NCBI GenBank assembly: GCA_039679855.1
Contig: JBDKUE010000008.1
Coordinates: 34,940-98,939 of the forward strand
Direction of reading: 5' to 3'
Length of the DNA: 64,000 nucleotides
Origin: UBA5314 sp039679855
Lineage (GTDB): Bacteria > Bacillota > Syntrophomonadia > Syntrophomonadales > Syntrophomonadaceae
The notes beneath the pieces were generated by a model. It saw nothing but the letters and a program-made list of their open reading frames with translations. It ran no database searches and was not told where the DNA came from. This document shows positions 9,342-18,679 of this stretch, piece by piece. Numbering within the stretch: the first letter of the stretch is position 1; each line of letters opens with the position of its first letter. The position numbers were made by a program, and so were the translations under genes.

Positions 9342-10190
9342 GTGAATCGTAATTTAAAACACGTTTTTTGCATGGCATGTTTTATTTTCTTTCTCCTTTC
9401 AACTTGCGGATGCAGCAGCAATACGAGCAGCAGCTCCGAACCCAAGACCGTCAGTGAAGTAACGCTCCTGGTTAATGGTCAGACTGCGGGCTCAAATATG
9501 CCGGCTGTAATCATCAACGGCAGCACCATGGTTCCTATTGCCTTTGCCGCCGAATACCTGGGCGCAAACGTAAACTATGAGAGTTCAACGCGAACTGTAA
9601 TTATGCGACAGGGTGATACCCAGGTCAAGTTTATGATTGACGGAAAGACGTACAAGAATGGGAAGCAGGTGACCATTGACACGCCTGCCGTTATAAAAGA
9701 TGGACTGATATTGGCCCCGTTGAATTTTACCTGCCAGGCTTTCGGGTCATCCCTGTCCTGGGACGGCCCCAGTAAAACGGCCGCCATAACCCAAACCACG
9801 GAAGCAGCCGAAAGACAGTTGCCGGAGAACGGCACTATTGCCAAATACTATTCGGCCGCTGCCAATTCCCCCTTGAAGATAACGACTTCATCAGGTCCGG
9901 CTCATTATTATGTGAAACTGGCCAGGTGGGGTTCCAAAGAGCCGGTATTAACCGTCTTTATAAAGTCGGGGCAGACTGTAGATCTACAGGTGCCCAGCGG
10001 CACTTACGAGATAAAATACGCCGCAGGCGAAAAATGGTATGGCGAAAGGGATCTTTTCGGCCCTGAAACAGCATTTACCAAAGCCGAGAAAGAGTTCGCA
10101 TTTTCAAGCGGCCGTGGCCACCGGATTGAACTCATATACCAGCCCGACGGCAACTTAAGTACGTCACAGATTCAGCGCACCGATTTTTAA
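9342..10190 (+). CDS. Lipoprotein with copper amine oxidase N-terminal-like domain (copy 1)
   Basis: A 282-residue exported lipoprotein starting at GTG after GGAGGAG. The signal peptide ends in a lipobox-like LSTCGC (about residues 20-25). Residues about 38-150 match the copper amine oxidase N-terminal-like domain, a beta-rich envelope domain common in Gram-positive anaerobes: LLVNGQ, then NGSTMVPIAFAAEYLG, then a second half with IKDGLILAPLNFTCQAFG. A C-terminal beta domain of about 100 residues follows. No copper or quinone catalytic residues are expected in this domain. It is a close paralog of the gene at 13644-14489 (copy 2); the pair brackets a TPR gene and a propeller gene, indicating a local duplication. 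Confidence 0.82.
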   Translation: MNRNLKHVFCMACFIFFLLSTCGCSSNTSSSSEPKTVSEVTLLVNGQTAGSNMPAVIINGSTMVPIAFAAEYLGANVNYESSTRTVIMRQGDTQVKFMIDGKTYKNGKQVTIDTPAVIKDGLILAPLNFTCQAFGSSLSWDGPSKTAAITQTTEAAERQLPENGTIAKYYSAAANSPLKITTSSGPAHYYVKLARWGSKEPVLTVFIKSGQTVDLQVPSGTYEIKYAAGEKWYGERDLFGPETAFTKAEKEFAFSSGRGHRIELIYQPDGNLSTSQIQRTDF

Positions 10191-10209
10191 CATCACATTG
10201 GAGGCCAAC

Positions 10210-11082
10210 ATGATGAAGGACCCGTTTCCCAAGCAGGAGTTTAACCAAATAGAAAAATGTATTGAAGAGGCCTGGGGAGAGCTTGTTTTAGAAAGATGGG
10301 AAAGCGCAGCCGCTCTGATCAAGCCCTTATTGGAAGAGTACCCGGACCTGGAAGAGGCCGCCCAGGTAAACGCGGCCTGCTGCTACTATCTGGCCTTGCA
10401 GGTATACGAGCAGACCCATGATCTGGACGAGACCCGGAAGCTTCTCGACCAGGGGTTCAAGTATGCACCCGGGCACCCCAAATTGAAAGAGGCTCAAGGG
10501 GCCATTCTCAATGCAGAGGGGGTCAAAGAAGCCGACCGGGCTGACCTGCTCTGGAAGCAGGGCGATTGGTCAGCCGCCCGGGAGCCTCTGACCGGGGCCT
10601 GCCGTTTATTACAGAGTGCACATAAAGCCGACTCCGGGGTGGGAGCGATAAAAGACAATTTAGCCAATATCCGGCAGCGGGGCGAAGCGCTGCTGGAAAA
10701 CGAATTTTCCAGCGATAGGCGGGAGGCTGATGAGCTGTTTGATAAAGCCGCGCAAATCGGGGATCAAGCCACAGCTGCATTGTATGAACAAAACTTTCAT
10801 CAGGTTCTCGTGCTTTATGGGGAGTTGTTAAAACTGCTGTCAAAAGCCCGCAGCTTAAATCCCTTTAATGAAACTATTTCAGACAATTATCTGGCTGCGT
10901 TGGAAATGATATGGGGAATATCTTCATACTTGGAAGAGGAAGAAGATGCTCAAAACCCGGCAGTAGGTAAAAGCCTTGAATCCAACATTAACTACGAATT
11001 GCTTGATTACGCTTTAAAAACCCGGGATGCGCAACTTCTCAATCTGGCCATGTGGAATCAGTACTTGAAGAAGATGAAGTAG
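10210..11082 (+). CDS. TPR-like repeat protein
   Basis: About 290 residues, almost entirely helical, with alternating Ala/Leu-rich helices typical of tetratricopeptide arrays (for example ERWESAAALIKPLLEEY and DETRKLLDQGFKYAPGHPKLK). No signal peptide is seen, so it is probably cytosolic. The ATG at 10210 is chosen because GGAGG lies at 10200-10204; an upstream in-frame TTG at 10198 overlaps that site and is unlikely. It follows the copy 1 lipoprotein after about 20 bases and should be cotranscribed with it. A degenerate copy of its 3-prime part survives at 13571-13620. Confidence 0.7.
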   Translation: MMKDPFPKQEFNQIEKCIEEAWGELVLERWESAAALIKPLLEEYPDLEEAAQVNAACCYYLALQVYEQTHDLDETRKLLDQGFKYAPGHPKLKEAQGAILNAEGVKEADRADLLWKQGDWSAAREPLTGACRLLQSAHKADSGVGAIKDNLANIRQRGEALLENEFSSDRREADELFDKAAQIGDQATAALYEQNFHQVLVLYGELLKLLSKARSLNPFNETISDNYLAALEMIWGISSYLEEEEDAQNPAVGKSLESNINYELLDYALKTRDAQLLNLAMWNQYLKKMK

Positions 11083-11125
11083 TATTAAAACGGGGGTAGC
11101 CAATATTCCAACACATATTAAAAAT

Positions 11126-11146
11126 TTGGGATGTACAGTGTCCCAA
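11126..11146 (+). other. Inverted repeat between TPR gene and propeller gene
   Basis: TTGGGA and TCCCAA are separated by nine bases, forming a short hairpin in the 127-base gap between two co-oriented genes. There is no T-run, so it is more likely an operator or RNA processing structure than a terminator. Confidence 0.3.
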
Positions 11147-11209
11147 TATTGCCCGGGGGATCATTTTTGGGACAGCATGAAATAATGCCGTAAATGGAGG
11201 GGAGAACCG

Positions 11210-13438
11210 ATGAAAACTTGCCCGTTCTGTGGGAAGCAATGGCAGGATTACGCCAATTTCTGCACGGCCTGCGGAAGCAGCATGAATCAGCCGGCAGAAG
11301 CGGCCCTGGAGCATTTCGCAGCTCATGACACATATGGCAGCAAACCTGATTCGGGCGTGAAATTCAAGATTATTATAGGAGCTTTAGCGGCTATCGTTTT
11401 AATAACCGGCGGCATCTGGGGCTGGCTAAACTACGGAACTGGAGCCCGGGCGCAGAAACAACTGGACCTGGCCGTACAATATCTATGTGAAAATGACTAC
11501 GCCAACGCCGTCCAAACATTGAATGCGGTCATCAAGTCTGAGCCCGATGAAGCCATAGCATACCTGTTTTTGGCCCGCATCTATACTCTGCAGGGAAACT
11601 ATGATAATGCCCGCCAGGAAGCATATGACAAGTGGTGGAGCAAAAACAATAAAATCGATGAAAACCATTTGCTCCAATTGAGCCAGGCCGGATTAGACAT
11701 AGAACAAGGCAAATTTGACGAAGCCGGGAATAGTTATCTGCAGATATTCAGCAGAAACCCGGACTGCCTGGAAGCCTACCAGGGTGCGGCCCTTGCCTAT
11801 CAGCAAAAAGGAGATAATGCCACAGCCGAATCCATGCTGCAAAGAGCTTTTCATGAAAACTCTGCTGCATATCAGCCCTACAACGCTCTGGCTCTTTTCC
11901 TAAAACAGAACAACCGGGCTGATGAAGCATTTGACAACCTGACTAATTCTCTGGGCAGGGAATGCAACCAGCAGGAAGCCTACCTTATATTAAACGACAT
12001 TTATCAGGGACGCTGGCCCGAATTACGGGCCAAAGCCTCAAGTATTACCAATAAGCAGACTGCTTCCCAGTTGGAATTCTACAGCTACTATGCCGGTGCC
12101 GATTATGCGCAGGCGCTGACTGTCTACCGGGATAAATTGGCCAATCATAAAGAGAACCGAAAGGCAATGATCCTGGCGGCCACGGCCATGGTAAAGACGG
12201 GCGACAAAGCCGGTGCGAATACGCTCGTCAGACAAGTGGATATAAAGAAGCTGAACGAATGGCTGCTGATTGACCTGGCCGGATATTATATGGAAGCCGG
12301 AGATAGAGAAAAGGCCGGGGAATATGCCCGCCAGGCTTTGCAGGCCAATCCCACTGTTCTGGATGCTATTGCCATACTGCAAAGTATTAATGGCGATGAT
12401 GCCAGTGTTAAAATATATTCCGCCTGGGCTTTGCTATACAATTGGAAGCCTGTAAATATGGTGAAGGAAGAAATGAAGTCCAGAAATCTGCCGCTCCCGG
12501 GCATAACCAATAGCCTTACGGCAGCCATAAACAGCGGTAAATGCAAAGATTGGGCGGGGCACGGCAATATAGCCAACGGGGCCGTGATAATGCCGGAAGG
12601 CGGCTGGATTTACGGCAGTATTCATAGCGGCGATGACGGTTACATCTACTCCGTACGCACCATTACCGGCTACTCGGCCCAGTATGGGAAAGATATAGAG
12701 CTTGGTGAACTCTATAAAATGCGTCCTGACGGCAGTGAAAGGGTCCGGTTGAGCGCTGACAGTTCACATTTTATCAATGTGGCAGGAGACTGGATTTACT
12801 ATGCCAATGGCGGCGATGAGTATAAGATATATAAAATGCGGACCGATGGAAGCGCCAGGACCAGGCTGAATAACGACCGGTCGGAATACGTAAACGTATC
12901 CGGCGACTGGATCAGCTATCGCAACAAAGGGGATGGCAGCAGGCTCTATAAGATACGGACCGACGGCAGCGGCAGAACCAGGCTGTGCGATGATTGTGCA
13001 TACTGTCTCGATGTAGCCGGCGACTGGGTCTTCTTCAACAATAAAAAGATTCGCATAGACGGAAGCGGCATGACCAAATTGACCGATGATGTTTCAACTT
13101 GTATCAATGTGGCGGGGGACTGGATTTTCTATGGCAATGGCAGCGATAACAGCAGGCTCTACAAGGTGCGTACCGATGGCAGCGGCCGAACCAAATTGAG
13201 CGATGCCTGGGTAAGTTCTATTAATGTGGCCGGCGACTGGGTCTTCTTCAGCAACGGCAGCGACAAAGGCAAACTCTATGTTATAACCACCGACGGCAAA
13301 GGCGAGACCAAACTGAATGATGATAAAACAAAAGATATCATTATTGCCGGCGAATGGATTTATTATCATAATGGCAGCGACAATGACAGGCTCTATAAAA
13401 TCAAGCTCGATGGCAGCGACCGACAGCCGGTTCAATAG
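11210..13438 (+). CDS. Membrane-anchored zinc-ribbon/TPR/DUF5050 beta-propeller protein
   Basis: A 742-residue multidomain protein. In order: a zinc ribbon (CPFCG and CTACG, residues about 4-23), one transmembrane helix (about 55-76), TPR repeats (about 85-400), then at least six DUF5050-type propeller repeats (about 460-742). Each repeat has the signature GDWIYY or GDWVFF followed by LYKMRTDGS and a T/V-RL segment. The topology puts the ribbon inside and the TPR and propeller outside. The propeller repeats are similar at DNA level as well, suggesting recent repeat expansion. It lies between the two copies of the amine-oxidase-N-like lipoprotein, so it may form a surface assembly with them. 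The ligand is unknown. Confidence 0.82.
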   Translation: MKTCPFCGKQWQDYANFCTACGSSMNQPAEAALEHFAAHDTYGSKPDSGVKFKIIIGALAAIVLITGGIWGWLNYGTGARAQKQLDLAVQYLCENDYANAVQTLNAVIKSEPDEAIAYLFLARIYTLQGNYDNARQEAYDKWWSKNNKIDENHLLQLSQAGLDIEQGKFDEAGNSYLQIFSRNPDCLEAYQGAALAYQQKGDNATAESMLQRAFHENSAAYQPYNALALFLKQNNRADEAFDNLTNSLGRECNQQEAYLILNDIYQGRWPELRAKASSITNKQTASQLEFYSYYAGADYAQALTVYRDKLANHKENRKAMILAATAMVKTGDKAGANTLVRQVDIKKLNEWLLIDLAGYYMEAGDREKAGEYARQALQANPTVLDAIAILQSINGDDASVKIYSAWALLYNWKPVNMVKEEMKSRNLPLPGITNSLTAAINSGKCKDWAGHGNIANGAVIMPEGGWIYGSIHSGDDGYIYSVRTITGYSAQYGKDIELGELYKMRPDGSERVRLSADSSHFINVAGDWIYYANGGDEYKIYKMRTDGSARTRLNNDRSEYVNVSGDWISYRNKGDGSRLYKIRTDGSGRTRLCDDCAYCLDVAGDWVFFNNKKIRIDGSGMTKLTDDVSTCINVAGDWIFYGNGSDNSRLYKVRTDGSGRTKLSDAWVSSINVAGDWVFFSNGSDKGKLYVITTDGKGETKLNDDKTKDIIIAGEWIYYHNGSDNDRLYKIKLDGSDRQPVQ

Positions 13439-13570
13439 AACCAGCGGGTGGACAAAGCCTTGTGACGCAATAAATTATCGTCCTGCGGCCTGTTGTATCG
13501 GCAGGGAGCATGGCAGGCGGGTCTACCAGGGTCATTCAGGTGTCTGCCTGAGCACTGATAATGGATTATG

Positions 13571-13620
13571 CGAGGAAGAAGAGGCACAGAACCCGGCAGC
13601 AGGTAAAAGCCTTAAATCCC
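13571..13620 (+). pseudogene. Relic of the 3-prime end of a duplicated TPR gene
   Basis: Fifty bases here (encoding EEEAQNPAAGKSLKS) closely match the segment near 10935-10985 of the intact TPR gene (EEEDAQNPAVGKSLES). Upstream, 13440-13570 has no sustained reading frame; only weak resemblance to the TPR gene (GCGGCCTG near 13483) remains. Because the relic directly precedes the second amine-oxidase-N-like lipoprotein, the whole lipoprotein/TPR unit appears to have been duplicated, after which one TPR copy decayed. Confidence 0.6.
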
Positions 13621-13643
13621 AAAATAAATAGGAGGGTCGAAGT

Positions 13644-14489
13644 ATGCTTCATTTAAAACATCGTTTATGGTTGGCTGGTTTCATTATCTTTCTGCTTTTT
13701 ATTTTGGGGTGCGGCAGCAGTACGAGCAGCAAATCGAAACCCGGGAAAGTGAGCGAGGTAAGGTTTCTGGTAAACGGCCAGGCTGCAGGAGCAAATATGC
13801 CGGCCGTTATTGTTAATGGCAGCACCATGGTTCCTATAGCCTTCGCCGCTGAATACCTGGGAGTAAACGTGAACTATGAGAGCGCAACGAAAACGGTATT
13901 TATGAGTGAGGGTGGTACTCAGGTCAAGTTTCTCATTGACGGAAAGACCTATAAAAATGAGAAGCCGGCAGCCCCGGATATGCCTGCAACCATAAAAGAT
14001 GGGCAGATACTCGCCCCCCTAAATTATGTATGTCAGGCTTTCGGAGCATCATTGTCTTGGAATGGCGCCAGTAAAACGGCTACCATAACCAAAAATGCGG
14101 GAACAACGGAAAGGCAGCTGCCGGAGAATGGAACTATCGCCAAATACTATTCGGGCGCTGCCGATTCCGGCCTGAAGATAGGAGCCCTGTCTTCCGATCC
14201 GGTTCATTATTACGTGAAACTGGCCAGGTGGGATACAAAAGAACCCGTTTTAACCCTTTTTGTCAGGTCGGGACAGAATGTATTATTGCAGGTGCCGAGC
14301 GGCACCTACGAAATAAAATACGCCGCTGGCGAGAAATGGTATGGTGAAAAGGATCTTTTCGGCCCTGACACAATATTCGCCAGAGCCGACACGGAGTGTG
14401 AATTACCCAGTGGAGGGGGTCTCCGATTTCCTATATATCAGCCCGGAGACAGTTTATTTGCCTCAAAAATTCAGCGCAGCGAGTTTTAA
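13644..14489 (+). CDS. Lipoprotein with copper amine oxidase N-terminal-like domain (copy 2)
   Basis: A 281-residue paralog of the protein at 9342-10190, similar along its whole length. It has a signal peptide ending FILGCG (lipobox cysteine about residue 23), a domain with LVNGQAAG and NGSTMVPIAFAAEYLG, and a C-terminal part containing PVHYYVKLARW and YEIKYAAGEKWYGE. An AGGAGGG ribosome site lies about 8 bases before the ATG. It is predicted to be tethered to the outer face of the membrane. No enzymatic residues can be assigned. The differences from copy 1 are spread evenly, as expected for functional divergence rather than decay. Confidence 0.82.
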   Translation: MLHLKHRLWLAGFIIFLLFILGCGSSTSSKSKPGKVSEVRFLVNGQAAGANMPAVIVNGSTMVPIAFAAEYLGVNVNYESATKTVFMSEGGTQVKFLIDGKTYKNEKPAAPDMPATIKDGQILAPLNYVCQAFGASLSWNGASKTATITKNAGTTERQLPENGTIAKYYSGAADSGLKIGALSSDPVHYYVKLARWDTKEPVLTLFVRSGQNVLLQVPSGTYEIKYAAGEKWYGEKDLFGPDTIFARADTECELPSGGGLRFPIYQPGDSLFASKIQRSEF

Positions 14490-14509
14490 CCTGGATCGCA
14501 CCTAAAATA

Positions 14510-15325
14510 TTACCCCTGCAAAAGGCTTCCGCACTTTTCACAATAACTGGACCCCGCTTCATTGTTGTGCCGGCAAATTGGATTGGGGCAAATAACCTGT
14601 GCCGATGTGGCTGGCAAAGTGCTTGTCATTTGGGGATCTCCACAGCCCGGGCAAAAACGGCTTCCGGGTGAAACAGCGGTCGAGCAGTTCGGGCATATAC
14701 TTTGACTTGGCTTATTATTCCGGTTATATGCATCCATGCTGCCCGCAGCATAATTTACTCCGATAGAAACCGGCCCGCCCAGCGGAATGTCCCCTGATGC
14801 GCTCCCGAAAGAAGCCAAAGGATACACTTCAGCGAGATTATTAATCGCCTTGCACAAATCAAACGATATTTTAATACAGAACGAAATGCCTATTATAATC
14901 GTCAAGATAGGTAGGATAAAACTTATAATTATATTGCAAATTAAAACTATACTGTAGGCCAGGTAAAACCCTTCATTGAGTTCCGGCAGGTTAAGATTAT
15001 GTCTTTTAAGATATAAATTATGCTCTTTGGCCAGACCCCAATAGGCCTGAAAAGCCCAGTAGTAATTGAATAGGGGGATAAAGAGAAAGCCTATAGCCTT
15101 CCCGGGAGTTATCCTGGTATATTGATCCTGTATGGAAGCCCAGGCTTTGTAGAGCAAAACAAACATAACGATAGCTGTATATAATATAGGGATCATCGCC
15201 AGGGCACGATACATACCAGCGTCAGATCTACCCTCAGTAGTATAACTTAAAACATACAGTACAATTGTCAAAAGTCCTCCAATAATCCAAGAACCCGCGT
15301 AAAATTCAGTAGATACTTTTTTCAT
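14510..15325 (-). CDS. Membrane protein (DUF4328-like) with two C-terminal zinc ribbons
   Basis: A 271-residue protein with four or five membrane helices (about residues 12-30, 40-62, 88-105, 125-150) and a family-typical segment FLFIPLFNYYWAFQAYWGLA resembling DUF4328/DUF4234 proteins. The C-terminus carries two zinc ribbons: CPNCS/CPGCG (about 210-228) and CPNPIC/CEKCG (about 245-265). It faces the lipoprotein gene convergently and is transcribed on the opposite strand. It shares the ribbon theme with genes at 5733, 7967 and 11210. The function is unknown. Confidence 0.68.
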   Translation of the reverse strand: MKKVSTEFYAGSWIIGGLLTIVLYVLSYTTEGRSDAGMYRALAMIPILYTAIVMFVLLYKAWASIQDQYTRITPGKAIGFLFIPLFNYYWAFQAYWGLAKEHNLYLKRHNLNLPELNEGFYLAYSIVLICNIIISFILPILTIIIGISFCIKISFDLCKAINNLAEVYPLASFGSASGDIPLGGPVSIGVNYAAGSMDAYNRNNKPSQSICPNCSTAVSPGSRFCPGCGDPQMTSTLPATSAQVICPNPICRHNNEAGSSYCEKCGSLLQG

Positions 15326-15877
15326 TTGTATTTCCGCTCCTTGTCTTTTATTGTTTATTTTTTGAATGGCTTAATGCTCTACTCACCTCCACTTTCAGAA
15401 ACCACTTAATGCATTAGATGCTGTTCGGATTGACTATATTTCACTTTGAATATCTATCTTAACAGTCGGTGCTAGTATGGGAGTACTTCGACTGCTTTAA
15501 TTAAAACGGCCTATGAAATGATGGTTGATAGGTTGTTGACGAAAGGCCTCGATCATGATATCGACGGGAGTGTACGCAAAGAGGTGGTGGCGCTTTCCAG
15601 CCGGGGTTGGGATATAGGCGAAAGTTCTAAGCCCTTGTAAAAAAGCAGATGATTACCTGGTAAAAACCATTCATCATGCGTTTTTTTGGCCAATCTGCGG
15701 CTTTTCGATAGGTAATAGGATATAAGAAAGCTCCAATATAGGCTGGTACTGCGAATAAACGAAACGGAGTCTTCCTAATACCCGAAGAATAAACGGTATT
15801 ATGCCCTTTCTTCCTCTTATCATTGGCATTTGGTTTGGTGTCATATTAATACAACCGCTTTTTTAAACGCTTAACTG
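15326..15877. other. 552-base gap with a possible short reading-frame relic and a hairpin
   Basis: No convincing gene. On the plus strand, 15477-15640 gives an open stretch of about 54 codons (TALIKTAYEMMVDRLL then ALSSRGWDIGESSKPL, stop near 15640) without a start or ribosome site; it could be the tail of a lost gene. Just after it, 15638-15690 contains an AAAAAAGC/GCGTTTTTT-flanked imperfect hairpin that would act as a terminator. The remainder is AT-rich and must include the promoter for the minus-strand gene at 14510-15325. Confidence 0.4.
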
Positions 15878-17137
15878 TTAGTGTATATACTTTTGTATTA
15901 TCGGCATAGCAACCAGATAACCGGTAAGCCCGATCAACAGTACAATAGTCGCCCAGCCAACTATGTTGGAAAACAGTTTGTTGGTATACTCGCCCATAAT
16001 ATCAGAATTATTTACCATGCGAATCATACAGATCAGAACCACCGGAAGGAGTATTCCATTCAGGATTTGGGTCCAGAGAGTTATCCTGATCAAAGGAGCA
16101 CCAGGAATAAGAATGATAGCCATGGAAATAAGAATGATTCCGGTAAACAGCCAGTAGAAAGCCGGGGCTTCGTTCCAGGTCTTGTTTATCCCCGCCTCAA
16201 ACCCAAAAGCCTCGCAGATATAGAAAGCAGTGGCCAGCGGCAGAATAGTAGCCGAAAATATCGAGGCAATGAAAAGCCCTGCAGCAAAAATAACCGAAGC
16301 CATGGAACCGGCCAGGGGCTTCAAGGCGGCCGCCGCGTCTTTGGCTTCATTGATGGTGATCCCCGCTTTGTTCAGGGTGGCGGCGCAGGCCACCATTATA
16401 AAGAAAGCCACTACTACAGTCGCCACGCCTCCCAGGATCACATCCCATTTTTCATAGCGGTACTCTTCCACACTTAAGCCCTTTTCCATTACCGCCGACT
16501 GCATATAAAACTGCATCCAGGGGGCAATTGTGGTTCCTATGACGCCTATTACCAGCCCCAAATATTCTTCATCACCGCCATAAAACTTGGGATGCACCAT
16601 AGCCGTCCCTATCTCGCCCCAATCGGGGCGAGCCATCAATGCCGAAACAACATACATCAGCAGGAAGGCGCTTAACAGCAAAAACACTTTTTCGGCTATT
16701 TTGTAATTGCCTTTTACCACCAGGAACCATACTACCAGCCCGCTCAATGGAACCACTATGTACTTGCTCAGGCCGAATATCTGCATACTACCAGCTACTC
16801 CGGCAAACTCGGCGGTGGTATTGCCGATGTCGGCTATAAACAGGCAGATAAATATAAACAGCATGATTTTAATGCCGAAGCTTTCCCGGATCAGATCGGC
16901 CAAACCCTTGCCGGTTTTCATGCCCATGCGGGCGTTCATCTCCTGCACTACCACCAGGGCCAAAAAAGCCGGCACCAGCGTCCACAGCAGGTTGTACCCG
17001 TAGTGGGCCCCGGCCACCGAATAAGTAGTGATGCCTCCCGCGTCATTGTCAACACTGCCGGTAATTATCCCCGGTCCGGCCACGGCCAGGAAGACCAGGA
17101 AAGGGGCCCAGACTTTGTTTTTAATTTTTTCAACCAT
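15878..17137 (-). CDS. nrmT: Nramp-related divalent metal transporter, probably Mg2+ (NrmT type)
   Basis: A 419-residue Nramp-fold protein with about eleven membrane helices. The TM1 DPGN motif of transition-metal Nramps is replaced by DNDAGG (residues 30-35), and the TM6 MPHN motif by APWM (205-208), so the methionine that coordinates soft metals is an alanine. These changes, together with an M-box Mg2+ riboswitch upstream of the operon, point to an Nramp-related magnesium transporter (NrmT type, known in clostridia) rather than a Mn/Fe importer. It starts at ATG after GGCGGAG and lies 21 bases downstream of a soluble MgtE_N/CBS gene, which may gate it. Mn2+ transport remains the alternative. 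Confidence 0.88.
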   Translation of the reverse strand: MVEKIKNKVWAPFLVFLAVAGPGIITGSVDNDAGGITTYSVAGAHYGYNLLWTLVPAFLALVVVQEMNARMGMKTGKGLADLIRESFGIKIMLFIFICLFIADIGNTTAEFAGVAGSMQIFGLSKYIVVPLSGLVVWFLVVKGNYKIAEKVFLLLSAFLLMYVVSALMARPDWGEIGTAMVHPKFYGGDEEYLGLVIGVIGTTIAPWMQFYMQSAVMEKGLSVEEYRYEKWDVILGGVATVVVAFFIMVACAATLNKAGITINEAKDAAAALKPLAGSMASVIFAAGLFIASIFSATILPLATAFYICEAFGFEAGINKTWNEAPAFYWLFTGIILISMAIILIPGAPLIRITLWTQILNGILLPVVLICMIRMVNNSDIMGEYTNKLFSNIVGWATIVLLIGLTGYLVAMPIIQKYIH

Positions 17138-17158
17138 ACCTGCTCCGCCCTTCCCGGA

Positions 17159-18469
17159 TCATTTCTTCAAAGTCTTTAATATGGACAGATAGGAATCGTC
17201 CTCCAGCCGCCTTCGGTTGCGGGGGTCTTCCACCAGGGAAGTCAGCACATCGTCAACCGTAATATTTCCGATCAGACGATCCCGTTCGTCAACTACCGGC
17301 AAAGCCAGTAGACCGTATTTAACCGTATATTCCAGAACCTTGCCGTAATCGTCCTGTGCCGTAAGCCGCACCGTCTCGTTAACCAGATCGCCCAGCCTGG
17401 TGTCCAGGGGTGATACTACCAGATCCCTGAGAGGAACTACCCCGGTAAGGCAGTTGTCCTCATCGACTATGAACAACTCGTTCCAGGTTTCAAAATCAGG
17501 CTGCTCCTCCTGAAGCTGCGTATAAACCTGTTTTACCGGCGTATCTTTATTGAAGACCAAAAATTCGGTAGTCATCAGTGAACCTGCCGTACCTTCCGGG
17601 TATTGCATAAGCCCCTCGAGTTCGGTGGCAAATTCGGGATCTATCAATTTCAGGATCGCGGCTCGCTTGCCGGCCGGCAGATCGCTTAAAACGTCAGCGG
17701 CATCATCCGGGGACATAGCCTCAATCAATACATAGGCCTGCTCGGCATTGAGGGATTCCACCAGCTGGCTGCGTTCCTCCGCCTCCACCTCGGCCAGCGT
17801 ATCGGCCGCCGTGTCGGTATCAAGGGAACTCAGCACCTCCATTTGCCGGCCGGTATCCAGGTTTTCAATGATATCGGCAATATCCGCCGGATGCATTTTG
17901 GCGATATATTCGGCCGGCACTACCAGCTCCAGATTGGCAGTGCGAGTGGTCAAGGGTTTAAAATGCTCCCAGATGAGAAGTTTTTCGGCAGCGTGGCGGG
18001 ACAGCTTTTTTAATCCCATACGGCGCAGCATCCCCTTGAGGCCGATATCAACCGCTACCAGAGAGATGTTTATTTTCCCGTCAACGCTGCTCCAGCGAAG
18101 TTTTATATCATTGACCCGCACTACTTTGGCCCCACGGATATCTACGATCTGTTTATCCAAAAGCCAGCGATTCACAAATATTTCATTGTCAAAAACCTGG
18201 CGAACCTGATCCTGGCTTATGCGGCTCTTGAGATATATCGCCTGCCGGCCGAATTCGGCCACCAGATCCAAGGGAACAATTTCCGTGCTCGAAGCCATTT
18301 TAATACCCACTACGTCCGGGTTGGCAGCCTCCCAGACCGCTACCAGATCTTTTACCTGGCCTACCTTATGACCATAGTTGTCATAGACCTTCCGTCCAAT
18401 AAGTTCGCTGATATAGAATTCGTGGCTGGTGTCGCTGTATATCGCCTTATTCAAGATCTTCAGCATCAT
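17159..18469 (-). CDS. PRC-barrel/MgtE_N/CBS-domain soluble regulator
   Basis: A 436-residue protein without membrane helices. The N-terminal PRC-barrel-like segments (about residues 20-80 and 100-150) are followed by an MgtE N-terminal superhelical domain (about 185-290; MHPADIADIIENLD, SPDDAADVLSDLP) and two CBS domains (about 305-420). In MgtE channels the N and CBS domains bind cytosolic Mg2+ and close the pore, but the pore domain is absent here. Paired in one operon with an Nramp-type transporter under an M-box, it is best read as a free-standing Mg2+ sensor acting on the transporter. The domain calls are strong; the partnership is inference. GGGGGG lies just before the ATG. Confidence 0.87.
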   Translation of the reverse strand: MMLKILNKAIYSDTSHEFYISELIGRKVYDNYGHKVGQVKDLVAVWEAANPDVVGIKMASSTEIVPLDLVAEFGRQAIYLKSRISQDQVRQVFDNEIFVNRWLLDKQIVDIRGAKVVRVNDIKLRWSSVDGKINISLVAVDIGLKGMLRRMGLKKLSRHAAEKLLIWEHFKPLTTRTANLELVVPAEYIAKMHPADIADIIENLDTGRQMEVLSSLDTDTAADTLAEVEAEERSQLVESLNAEQAYVLIEAMSPDDAADVLSDLPAGKRAAILKLIDPEFATELEGLMQYPEGTAGSLMTTEFLVFNKDTPVKQVYTQLQEEQPDFETWNELFIVDEDNCLTGVVPLRDLVVSPLDTRLGDLVNETVRLTAQDDYGKVLEYTVKYGLLALPVVDERDRLIGNITVDDVLTSLVEDPRNRRRLEDDSYLSILKTLKK

Positions 18470-18607
18470 TTATCCCCCCTATATCCGCAAGCCCAATCGT
18501 TTACACGACCGGAAAAGATCCATTACAACATTGTATGGAATGAAAACTTACCAGGTGAAAATTCGCAATGGGTGAGAAGCACAAGTTGAGGTCGGGTCGA
18601 AAAGTAA

Positions 18608-18640
18608 AAAAGGACCTCCGAGTGAGGAGATCCTTTTCGT
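18608..18640 (-). terminator. Intrinsic terminator of the M-box leader
   Basis: Read on the minus strand, AAGGATCTCC and GGAGGTCCTT pair around a six-base loop and are followed by a run of six T. It lies between the M-box aptamer and the MgtE_N/CBS gene, so it is the expected off-switch of the riboswitch. Confidence 0.8.
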
Positions 18641-18679
18641 GCTAAACAATCCCGGTTTCGGGCGTGTTCGTACGGATAC

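Noticed and set aside
13317..13631. Open frame of 104 codons spanning the propeller gene end and following gap
   Set aside because: The first part is out of frame with the propeller gene; only its last codons are meaningful, as a TPR-gene relic.
15881..16477. Long plus-strand open frame of about 198 codons
   Set aside because: It lies antisense to the Nramp-type transporter gene, has no ribosome site and its translation shows no domain.
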